From positions 1 to 10,733 of the forward strand of contig JBBHKE010000202.1 in assembly GCA_037447655.1 (NCBI GenBank): 10,733 nt of DNA, in the 5' to 3' direction. Source of the stretch: Zygnema cylindricum (taxonomy: Eukaryota; Streptophyta; Zygnematophyceae; Zygnematales; Zygnemataceae). A program made the position numbers and the translations under genes. The notes under the pieces were generated by a model, which had not been told where the DNA came from, searched no databases, and saw nothing but the letters and a program-made list of their open reading frames with translations. The stretch's first letter is position 1, and each line of letters begins with the position of its first letter. Positions 1-6,857 of this stretch are shown here, piece by piece.

Positions 1-279
1 CACATGTCAGCGGCTTTCGGTAAGGAAGTATTTACGGGTTATGGTGGACACCCTTCGAAAGTCAAAACCTAAGAAGGTTCCCAATAAGAGTATTTTTTTG
101 TACGACTATTTTTTTGACGTGTCAACATAGCTATTCGGATGTCCAATATAAAATCTTTTTGGGCATTAGGTCAACTACTTTTCCACGAGTACCCGATAGA
201 AGTAATGCGTGCAGCGATCGTAAGTTTTTTCCCCGAGGAATGTTGTAATTACTACAGTTATAATGTGAAACCCTAAAAC
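1..279. other. Unassigned AT-rich sequence left of the hAT-like element
   Basis: I see no gene, RNA or mobile element here. There are T-runs and a short repeated phrase, TATTTTTTTG(T)ACG, around 91-119. The last eight bases, CCTAAAAC at 272-279, are the left copy of the target duplication of the adjoining element. Short open frames on the minus strand resemble no family and run into the element. Confidence 0.5.
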
Positions 280-1110
280 TAGTGTTGGGTATCGAGGACC
301 TTTTGCCGATATTCGATATATATCGAATTTTAAGTACCCGATAATCGATATATCGCTTCGATATATCAAAAACCAAAATATCGCGATATATCTCAAATAT
401 ATCGTATCGCCAATATATCGAGGCATTAAAAAAATGAAAATTTCACAGGTCTCTAAAGTCACGTGCCTTCGGACAAGGTGACCGTAAAACCTTTGCCGAA
501 AAGAAATACAGTTTTTTCCTGAAAGTCAATAGAGTGAAGGAGATCTCTGAGGTACATTGACGTAGTACACTTGCGAAGTACACATACGTAATACGCAAGT
601 ACGGATTTCCATACGAAAATGGTCGGTTTTCAAATCTTTCACTATTTTAAAGATTTGATCGTCAACTTACAAGGAACCACTAAAATCAGAATACGTATGT
701 AAAAACTTGTTTACAGACGATACGCGATGCATCCGAGGCCTCTATAATACATAATTTTGTTGTCTGTAATATTACAGATACCTCCTGATGTAACCACACC
801 CCAAATAAGTAATTATATGAATTACAAAATTAGTATTTTTTTGTCGGTTACATATTGCGGCGTCTACCTTTAAGTCACCGAACGAACATCACGTCGTACG
901 TGGCGATCAGACAATTTGTCATTTTCGCTAAAGTTACATATTATATAGAAATATAAAATATTAAATTTAAAAAATACTATACATCGCGATATATATCGCG
1001 ATGATTTATGGTGGTCTCGGTACGATATATCGGGGATTCTGCTCGATCGATATTCGATATATCGAATTTCGATATTATCGCGATATGAATTTACCTGATA
1101 CCCAACACTA
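280..1110. mobile_element. Non-autonomous hAT-like transposon, copy A (831 bp)
   Basis: The ends are perfect 14-bp inverted repeats, TAGTGTTGGGTATC at 280-293 and its reverse complement at 1097-1110, flanked by a perfect 8-bp target duplication. TIR of this form plus 8-bp duplication is the hAT signature. Both subterminal regions (about 300-425 and 980-1085) are crowded with CGATATATCG-like palindromes, the kind of clustered sites hAT transposases bind near the ends. A 22-bp perfect palindrome lies at 982-1003. No open frame resembles a transposase, so mobility would need a protein supplied in trans. The left end (TTTGCCGATA..CGATAT) and the right end (GGTGGTCTCGG) match parts of copies B and C, so all three are related. 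The middle, about 430-960, has no match that I can see in the window. Confidence 0.88.
982..1003. repeat. 22-bp perfect palindrome in the right subterminal region of copy A
   Basis: The segment equals its own reverse complement and has the core CGCGATATATATCGCG. It lies about 110 bp from the right end of the element, among other CGATAT repeats. A role as a transposase binding site is inference. Confidence 0.8.
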
Positions 1111-1195
1111 CCTAAAACTACTGAAACCCTGATTGAGACCTGTTCTCCATTAGGCGGACCTAGTAAACATGCGGATACGTCTATTTCTAGTGTTT

Positions 1196-1227
1196 ACTGG
1201 CACGACCTTCTATTATGTCGTGCCAGT
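1196..1227. repeat. Perfect 11-bp inverted repeat with 10-nt loop
   Basis: ACTGGCACGAC at 1196-1206 is followed by its exact reverse complement GTCGTGCCAGT at 1217-1227. It could fold as a hairpin in RNA or single-stranded DNA. Nothing nearby suggests a function. Confidence 0.75.
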
Positions 1228-1856
1228 AGACATCGATTCTCAATTATGATTGGCGCCACGTAGGCTAGTTTTCAGATTCTTAAAATCTACAAATATTCTT
1301 CAAGCTGAAAATCTGTACGTAATACTTGTACGGGTGGAGGTAGTTAATGACTCGTACGAAAAATTTGCGACCAGATTTTAATTTTGAAATAAAAAATAAA
1401 ATTTTTGGAACGGAATGTCAAAAAGGCGCCGCAAACTTTTAAGGTCAGCGGATGTTAGAAGGAGCGTGCGAAGATATTTTCGTTGACCTGCATAGACCGT
1501 GGCGGAAGGCACATGGCGTTTACGACGTGTTCTATTCACATTGCTTGTTCGTGGTGGATTTTATTATTAATTTTCACGTGTACCAATGGTACACGACCAG
1601 TGCGAAGAAACTCTCCTCCCGAGGAGAGTCTCCTCACACTAGGCGATGTGCGTTATTGTTTCGCGAATCTAAAATAGTGAAAAATCCAACGGTCGACATT
1701 TACGCCTTTATATTGGAGCCATCCAGTAGACATGTTTTGTCATGTTTCGTCTGACAAAAAAAAATGGTACGAATCTGTACGAAATTGTACGGCCTCCAGT
1801 AAACAACCCCACTTTTCCTCTAATGGAAGTTCACCCTGAGCATTTATGATTTAGGT

Positions 1857-1879
1857 CCGAAGTTCCATCGGGACTTCGG
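1857..1879. repeat. Compact 10-bp hairpin with 3-nt loop
   Basis: CCGAAGTTCC at 1857-1866 pairs with GGGACTTCGG at 1870-1879 around the loop ATC. One pair would be G-U in RNA and the rest are Watson-Crick. It resembles a terminator-like stem, but there is no gene next to it and the genome appears eukaryotic, so no role is assigned. Confidence 0.7.
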
Positions 1880-2420
1880 GAGGCTTTCTATAATTGTCGG
1901 TCAACATCACTCGCTGTACCATTTTGGACGAGCAGCAAGCCACCGTACACGTGTTCGAATTTTAAGTGCTACCACGCCAGTTAAGATTAGATATTAAAAA
2001 ATCCCACAGTCCATAACAGTACAGTAAGGTAGCGCTATCATGTGACAACGAAATTTCTTTGTCGAAAAAGTATAATCGCTAAAGTGGCCACTAAGATTTT
2101 GTGTTTTGTGAAAAAAAACGTTTTCAAGTTTGCGTGTATTGTAGATTGTAGTACACCGTGAAACGCTATTAGCGTTACTATTTTTTTTTACACTTAAAAC
2201 CATAGTTCAAAAGTAGGTGAAAGTAGGCCCATACAATATGCCAATTGTACGCAAAACATACAATATAACCTTAAGACCCATATTGTATTCGTCGCAAAAT
2301 GAAAAAAAAAGTAACAGGGCTGAGTTGCAATAGAGAATTAAATGTCATCTCTAAATTTTGAAAAACATTCAGACAAAAAAATATTATTCTGTGAGTTTTA
2401 AGGTATTTTTTATTTAAACC

Positions 2421-2600
2421 GTCAGATTTGAACGATTGGACGGTCACTGATCAAAGTAGCCATCTAAGAAGATCACATGAAAAGCCCATAACACAACTTA
2501 AGATAGGACTATCGTCAGATTTGGACGATTGGACGGTCTGTGATCAAAGTAGTGATTTAGGAAGATCACATGAAAAGCCCATAACACAACTTAAGATAAA
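2421..2600. repeat. Two-copy tandem repeat, period 93 bp
   Basis: The unit starting GTCAGATTTGAACGATTGGA at 2421 recurs from 2514. Both copies contain GATTGGACGGTC, then GATCAAAGTAG, then GAAGATCACATG, and end in a shared run through AACTTAAGATA. The copies are very similar, so the duplication is recent relative to the other repeats. An open frame of 65 codons crosses both units but is a by-product of the repeat. Confidence 0.85.
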
Positions 2601-2652
2601 GGCGCCTACAAAATGCCTACAATAGAAACGCCTACTTTTGAACTATGCTTAA

Positions 2653-2781
2653 AACATCTTTTATCCGTACACACATGTCGAATTGTAGATCTTATGGTTT
2701 CGATTGAAAGGTAAGATTCTCAGCTTCCGATTGGCGGTCTCAAATTGAAAATCCGACAAATGTGTACGGGTAAAAGATGTT
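2653..2781. repeat. Imperfect 28-bp fold-back inside the TIR element
   Basis: The arm 2653-2680 (starts AACATCTTTTATCCG) is the reverse complement of 2754-2781 at 25 of 28 positions, and one mismatch becomes G-U in RNA. The loop is about 73 nt. The arms lie about 45-175 bp inside the right end of the element. Such a stem could yield small RNA if transcribed, but no flanking promoter is evident. Confidence 0.7.
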
Positions 2782-2827
2782 ATAAGTGGCAAAAAATACA
2801 TTAATGCTAATAGCGATTCACGGTGTA

Positions 2828-3760
2828 GCTAAAAACTCTCCCCTTATTTTTGCATTTTTGCTTGGTACAGTGCTGTACCCTATACAGGTAATTGTACGAA
2901 TTTCTTGTGTGCAGTGTACCCTAATAGAAGAGGCGTAATTTCAAAACCGAACAACAAAACTTGTCGGTGTCAAGACAAAAGGTCAAGATTTTATTACCTT
3001 TTTGATAGTTCGGACAGTAACTTGGCATGGTTAGAGACTGTCATGCGCGCATATTTAGCATGGTATGTGACTGCCAACTGGCACACGTGCAAATTGGTAC
3101 TGGCTGGCTTCATCAATATTGTCCGTACGGACAGAAAGCTATAGGGTGCGTCTCCATGTGCCTAAGTAAGGGTTTTTTTTTCTGTCGTTTTTTTGTAAAA
3201 CTTAGAGCCTTACCGCGTAAGTTTATACCGTTCAAGAAAATAGAGAAAATGAGAAGTACATTTTGTGTCATCATCGAATTTAAGATGTACTACATGTTGT
3301 CGTTTTGTGTTCTTCGACCCACGGCCACGCTAAAACACGTCATCTTCAAACCTTTCTTTAAAACACAGGGAAGATGTGTTTTAAAACAAAGAAATTTCGA
3401 AAAACAAATAGAAACACGAAGTCGCACGTGTAAAAAAAATAAGAAATAAATCAAAAGAATTCAAGTGACCACGAAAAGTGCACGATCCGCTATGTTTTGT
3501 CCGTTTGCGTTCAAGTACTACAAAGCAAATTACACAATTTGTTTGATTTTGTCCGTTTGCGCTTGGTACGGATTTCATTTCGCTAGGGGTCTCAAGATCC
3601 GATGCCATTTCACGTCATGCGGACAATAGACGCAAAGGCAAAGTGCATCTTCTTCAACCGTGAAACGACACAGGCTGGATGGCGGTACGTCTACTGTTGG
3701 AATTCAAGTATTTTCTAGGTCTAGAGATTGCAAAATAAAAAGCAAAATAGTAGATATTGA
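2828..3760. other. Unassigned stretch between two TIR elements
   Basis: I see no supported gene. Minor features are a GGTACAG/CTGTACC hairpin at 2864-2879, an 11-bp A/T-rich stem pairing 3357-3367 with 3375-3385, and a 15-bp direct repeat TTTTGTCCGTTTGCG at 3495 and 3547. A 140-codon open frame on the plus strand at 3027-3449 is cysteine- and lysine-rich without any family motif and reads as chance. Confidence 0.5.
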
Positions 3761-3766
3761 CAGCCT

Positions 3767-3896
3767 GCCTCTAACTCCTCCTCAAGTCCCCACACTTGTC
3801 GCAGTCACTGAAGACTGGAGCAAAGGACTCTGCCTCTGACTCCCTTCTCCAAGCCCCCACACTTGTTGTAGTCATTGATGGCTGGAAAGGGGGCTA
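3767..3896. repeat. Diverged direct duplication, period about 65 bp
   Basis: GCCTCTAACTCCTCCTCAAG from 3767 recurs in altered form from 3832 (GCCTCTGACTCCCTTCTCC). Both copies continue with CCCCACACTTGT, then (G/T)(C/T)AGTCA(C/T)TGA and CTGGA. The region is more GC-rich than its surroundings and does not fit the neighbouring AT-rich transposons. It may belong to the same unit as the tRNA-like arm at 3972-3988, but this is not shown. Confidence 0.65.
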
Positions 3897-3949
3897 GAGC
3901 CATGGCTGCCTAAGCCCTACAAAGAGACAAGGGTAGATAAAAGTAGGTT

Positions 3950-4015
3950 TACTAAAAGAGTAGTTGACAGACCCAGGAATTGATCCTGGTATCTACCGGC
4001 CGTCTAGTCATCCGT
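3950..4015 (-). other. tRNA-like T-arm / B-box-like sequence (possible SINE remnant)
   Basis: On the minus strand CCAGG-ATCAATT-CCTGG (3972-3988) has the exact geometry of a tRNA T-arm: a 5-bp stem, a 7-nt loop and a B-box-like GGATCAATTCC. The usual T-T start of the loop is A-T here. Just upstream on that strand is TAGACGGCCGGTAGATA, which resembles an A-box but lies too close to the B-box for a complete tRNA, and the TIR at 4022 cuts off anything further. A truncated tRNA-derived SINE head is one reading and chance is another. Confidence 0.25.
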
Positions 4016-4021
4016 AGCCAG

Positions 4022-4640
4022 TACACCGCGAATCGTAATTAGAGTAAATTACTCTAATTCGGTCGCTCGATATTTCGACTCTATTACATCAAATAGAGTA
4101 AATGATTCTAATTTTTTCATTATTCTAATTTAGGTAAGGTTAATTAGCGTAATAAAATTGTAATATAGGTTAGATTTAAATATTGTGGAGTACGGACGAC
4201 GTTCGACCGTGCAAAATTGTACTTTTTTAAGTAAAAAGGTACAAATAATGATTTAATACGACCGCGCTCCCACGTGAAATCGCACTAAACGAAAAATTAA
4301 TCACATCGAAAAAAAACCGTTCGCATAACTCTCGTCCATCGACAGCATCGTCGTCAGTGTGAACATCAGCTGACATTCAGCGCGACAAATAATACTAGCG
4401 TCATAATGACGTCAAAACTATACGGATGACAGATTCTGTACATCAATGTAATTTAGTGTTCATAATTTCAGCGCGAAAATTTATTGCCGACATTACCCAA
4501 TATAGAGTACTTAAATAAATTAGAGTAAACTTCCTCTGTGAAAAAGTTCTATCACATAAATTAGAGTTCATTACTCTAATTGTTTTTTTTTGTTTTTTTA
4601 CTCTAATTTTTTCATTACTCTAATTACGATTCGCGGTGTA
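4022..4640. mobile_element. TIR element of the TACACCG family, copy 2
   Basis: TACACCGCGAATCGTAATTA (4022-4041), continuing GAGTAA, is matched by its exact inverted copy ending in CGCGGTGTA at 4640, giving TIRs of about 26 bp. TA flanks both ends, with AG outside the left and GC outside the right, as in copy 1. The subterminal zones carry many short ATTAGAGTAA / TTACTCTAAT repeats (about 4037-4140 and 4500-4630), a typical MITE end structure. No coding capacity is visible, and the interior does not match copy 1. The TIRs are better conserved than those of copy 1, which suggests a younger insertion or a different subfamily. Confidence 0.78.
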
Positions 4641-4899
4641 GCTTTATCCGTTTAGCCTAGGGTTAATACTACGATATATGAGGTTTGATAGCAAAATAAA
4701 TAGTCACTTGCAGGTTATTTCATTTTTATGGATTACGGGTTATAGGACATAGAAACAATAGTACTTTAAAGTACTTGACGAAACAAATAGTACGGACATT
4801 TGTTTCGACGGCCTGTATTAAATATCGATGTAAATCGGACGGCCGTGATTAGCGCCGGTTTCACGGAAAGGATAATTTGGCGGTTTGCGGACGTCACTA
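4641..4899. other. Unassigned stretch with a perfect 10-bp hairpin
   Basis: CGAAACAAAT at 4779-4788 and ATTTGTTTCG at 4798-4807 form a perfect 10-bp stem with a 9-nt loop AGTACGGAC. Just before it, AGTACTTTAAAGTACT at 4760-4775 is a 16-bp perfect palindrome. GTAC is frequent from here to about 5240. Confidence 0.6.
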
Positions 4900-4904
4900 C
4901 TCCG

Positions 4905-5240
4905 TATGACACGTGGCGACATTGTACGGGTTGCGGAATCTCTGGAACGGAACACAACAAATTCGGATGTGACAAATGTCACATTATGGCAATATCGTAC
5001 AATGTCCGTACAGAAAGTACTCCGGCACCTGTACTTTCCTGTACGGTACCATTTTTATGACGCGGCATGACCTGGCGCCACGTGGAGAGATAAGATTTGG
5101 AGGCAGGAATTCCGGAGATTATAAGAGCGAATCCGGATATGACATGTGTTGACTTTTTAGCCATGTCGTATGATGACCGTACAAAATGTACACCGGCATT
5201 TGTACCTTTATGTACTATACAGCAATGTGATTGGTCTGTA
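4905..5240. repeat. Decayed tandem duplication, period about 170 bp
   Basis: Matching landmarks are spaced 169-170 bp apart: ACGTGG at 4911 and 5080, (A/G)ATTCGGATGTGAC near 4960 and its variant ATCCGGATATGAC near 5131, and the GTACTCCGGCACCTGTAC block near 5020 with GTACACCGGCATTTGTAC near 5188. Both units end in GTAC-rich sequence. Unit 1 has an open frame (plus strand, 4800-5060) containing Cys-x2-Cys-x11-Cys-x2-Cys. Unit 2 is broken by stop codons. It may be a relic of a repetitive element of unknown class. Confidence 0.65.
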
Positions 5241-5324
5241 CCTCAGTACTAGAGGGTTTAGAGAGGGGTTTAGGACTTAAAATATTTCGGGTAGGTAGCC
5301 ACCTCTCTCCCAGAGAGCACCTTG

Positions 5325-5330
5325 TATAAA
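5325..5330 (+). promoter_or_regulatory. Candidate TATA box (TATAAA)
   Basis: TATAAATGGC follows a CT/AG-rich block (ACCTCTCTCCCAGAGAGCACC) in a more GC-balanced region. It stands about 70 bp before a run of hairpins that look like the leader of a transcript. A second candidate, TATATAAA, is at 5616-5623. No convincing coding sequence follows either. The arrangement resembles an LTR promoter plus R/U5 region, but no matching second LTR or primer binding site was found in the window. Confidence 0.35.
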
Positions 5331-5390
5331 TGGCAAACTTTGGCCAACCATAACTATCAATTCAGTAGACTATTTTCAGTGATTCTTGTT

Positions 5391-5572
5391 GCTGCGGACT
5401 CAGGGGAGTCCAGGCTACACAGGGGTGTAGTCCGTCAGAGTTTTTGCCTGCCTGGGTGGCTGCATTTCTAAGGGAAAGTCAAAGTGGGTGAATGTGTCCA
5501 AATCTCATATTCTAACTTTGCATTCTGTGGTGGAACTGAGCACACAGAAAGTCTTACTTCACAGGGGTGAAG
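5391..5572 (+). other. Cluster of hairpins with identical AGGG loops (possible structured RNA)
   Basis: Three perfect 6-bp stems share the loop AGGG: GGACTC/GAGTCC (5396-5411), CTACAC/GTGTAG (5415-5430) and CTTCAC/GTGAAG (5557-5572). A fourth stem, TTCTGTG/CACAGAA (5523-5529 with 5543-5549), lies between the second and third. An outer pairing of CTGCGGA (5392-5398) with TCCGTCAG (5431-5438) could enclose the first two as a branched fold. The stem sequences differ while pairing is kept, which suggests the structure matters or that the loops derive from one repeated unit. It matches no RNA family I recognise. It could be the leader of a retrotransposon transcript downstream of the TATAAA at 5325. 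Confidence 0.45.
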
Positions 5573-6127
5573 CTGTAATGGGGTTTTGATTGTCAAGGGG
5601 TCAATCATTTGGGTTTATATAAACTTGGAGTTGGCACTATCTAGATTAGCTTATTTTGATCTGCGAATTCTGTGTGGCAATGGAGCCCATAGAATTTCAC
5701 GTCATCACAGATTGTACACTGTCGACAGCCGTCACGGGCATTGTCGACGTATACAATCATCACGCCCTTAAGTGACAACATCGTTTGATACACATAGGGA
5801 CACCCGAAATCCGGGTCCGCCGGATCTGCGCTAAAAAACAAAGTAAATTCTCTAAGTTTCAAGTACATGGAGACACACCCTTAGATCGTGACGCTTTGTT
5901 TATTATTAATGCTAATTCGGCCAGTTTTAAATAGTGTAATGTACGATATGTGTCACTTCGTATTAGAGTTGCTAGTTATTTTGTACAAAAAGTGTGTCAG
6001 ACAAAGGCGTCGACATGCGAAAGTGAGGGCGTCGGCACGTAAAAGCGCACTCATATTTGATTCGCAGTGGTTTTAAAAAGACGGGAAAGAAATCACGCGA
6101 ACCTGTTCTCACATGTTCAAACGTTGA
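5573..6127. other. Unassigned stretch with a strong inverted repeat
   Basis: The arms 5710-5726 and 5743-5758 (GATTGTACACTGTCGAC against GTCGACGTATACAATC) pair at about 15 of 17 positions around a 16-nt loop. Overlapping GC-rich stems (ATCCGG/CCGGAT) lie near 5811-5827. Open frames of about 60-75 codons on both strands show no family resemblance. Confidence 0.5.
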
Positions 6128-6417
6128 CTACGTGAACACCGGCTATAGCGGCTACACTATGGGAAAACTGTACCCAAATTAAAGATATACATAAATTAGA
6201 GTTATGCTTAAATTAGAGTTATGCTTAAATCAGAGTTATTTTTTTCTTGGCGAAAGGCCTTGAACCTAAATTAGAGTTGATAACACCAATTTATTTTTTA
6301 CACTAATTATTAGTGTTGTGTATCGGTAAGAAATCTATCGCGATATAGTTGTCGGTTATCGAACGGTGAGAGGTTTCGAAATATTGCTCCAAGACCAACA
6401 AATTTCTTATCGGCAAT

Positions 6418-6857
6418 CATACGATTTCTACGTATAATTCGTGACTTTTGAAAAAATCGCAAAAAAACGCGGAGTACTTTCTGTCCGGTAAACTGAACGG
6501 AAAATATACGGGAAATGTACGGTTTTTTACCAGAAATGTACGGACTTTGACGAAAAGATACGTTGCACTTCGTAGTACTTTCTGTCCGGTAAACTGAACA
6601 AATATTTTACGGGAAATGTACGGAATTGTACCAAAAATGTACGGACTATTACGAAAAGAGACGTTGCACTGTTGCACCATTTGCGGGTGGTAAGTACAAA
6701 ATAGTACGGAATAGTACTGATATTTTTTTACAGGTACGAAATAGTACGGATACAAAATCATTATCGATTTTAGCGATTTTTTCAAATCGTTCTTTCCGAT
6801 TTATACGTATAATTCACGCGTTTGAATCGTGCGTAAAATGCGGTTTGAGCAACTATG
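6418..6857. mobile_element. Insertion nested in copy B, with 8-bp target duplication TCGGCAAT
   Basis: TCGGCAAT occurs at 6410-6417 and again at 6858-6865. Copy C, aligned in inverted orientation, has a single 8-base segment at this point (reverse complement of AGCACCAA, near 7823-7830) with matching flanks on both sides (CCACTT...TAAG). That makes copy C an empty site and 6418-6857 a 440-bp insertion. The termini share only CATA as inverted repeat, but subterminal inverted pieces are present: TACGTATAATTCG near 6430 against the segment near 6803, and TTTTGAAAAAATCGC at 6446-6460 against GCGATTTTTTCAAA near 6773. An 8-bp duplication fits hAT or another 8-bp-duplicating superfamily. It contains a 101-bp tandem duplication and no credible protein. 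Confidence 0.8.
6473..6674. repeat. Two-copy tandem repeat, period 101 bp, rich in GTACGG
   Basis: AGTACTTTCTGTCCGGTAAA at 6473 recurs at 6574, and both copies run through ACGGGAAATGTACGG, AAATGTACGGAC, ACGAAAAGA and ACGTTGCACT. Further GTACGGAATAGTAC-type phrases follow at 6694-6750. It lies wholly inside the nested insertion and accounts for much of its length. A minus-strand open frame crossing it is a by-product. Confidence 0.85.

Larger units (their letters stand above)
272..1118. repeat. 8-bp target site duplication CCTAAAAC around the hAT-like element
   Basis: CCTAAAAC at 272-279 is repeated exactly at 1111-1118, immediately outside the two TIRs. Eight bases is the usual target duplication length of hAT transposons. 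A perfect match on both sides suggests the insertion is not very old. Confidence 0.9.
1111..2151. other. Unassigned non-coding stretch with several short hairpins
   Basis: No gene or known element is recognised between copy A and the next TIR element. The open frames (about 100 codons at 1452-1754) have random-looking composition and match no family. Self-complementary features are the stems at 1196-1227 and 1857-1879, the near-continuous palindrome CGTGTACCA-A-TGGTACACG at 1577-1595, and a CTCTCCT/AGGAGAG stem near 1611-1628. Confidence 0.5.
2152..2827. mobile_element. TIR element of the TACACCG family, copy 1
   Basis: The left end TACACCGTGAAACGCTATTA (2152-2171), continuing GCGTTA, is repeated in inverted form at about 2802-2827 with only two mismatches over about 26 bp. 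If TA is the target duplication, the element proper runs 2154-2825 with ends CACCGTGAA. However, AG precedes the left end and GCT follows the right end here and also at copy 2 (4022-4640), so the true end may lie a few bases further out. No transposase is encoded. The interior holds a 93-bp tandem duplication and a 28-bp fold-back. A TA target would fit a Tc1/mariner or similar DDE-type origin, but the superfamily is not established. Confidence 0.72.

Noticed and set aside
131-462. Two overlapping minus-strand frames of 81 and 95 codons
   Set aside because: They span the boundary of the hAT-like element and its AT-rich subterminal repeats, with tyrosine/isoleucine-rich chance composition.
1452-1754. 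100-codon plus-strand open frame
   Set aside because: No recognisable domain, and hairpins at 1577-1595 and 1611-1628 lie within it. It is probably fortuitous.
1857-1879. Rho-independent terminator
   Set aside because: The stem is good, but there is no following U-run, no upstream gene, and the context is not bacterial.
2421-2606. CRISPR-like direct repeats
   Set aside because: Only two long, adjacent, nearly identical units without spacers, in a eukaryotic-looking context.
2428-2625. 65-codon frame with an internal peptide repeat
   Set aside because: The peptide repeat is a direct consequence of the 93-bp DNA duplication, whose period happens to be a multiple of three.
3027-3449. 140-codon plus-strand open frame
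   Set aside because: No family motif, cysteine- and lysine-rich random composition, and it crosses T- and A-runs and inverted repeats. There is no splice or start context.
3950-4015. Functional tRNA gene
   Set aside because: Only a T-arm-like stem-loop is present. There is no acceptor stem or anticodon arm, and the A-box-like sequence is too close to the B-box.
5240-5640. Complete LTR retrotransposon
   Set aside because: The TATA box and leader-like structure are suggestive, but no second LTR, primer binding site, polypurine tract or gag/pol coding is visible in the window.
6417-6785. 122-codon minus-strand open frame
   Set aside because: Its length comes from the 101-bp tandem duplication inside the nested insertion, and the translation is repetitive without domain features.
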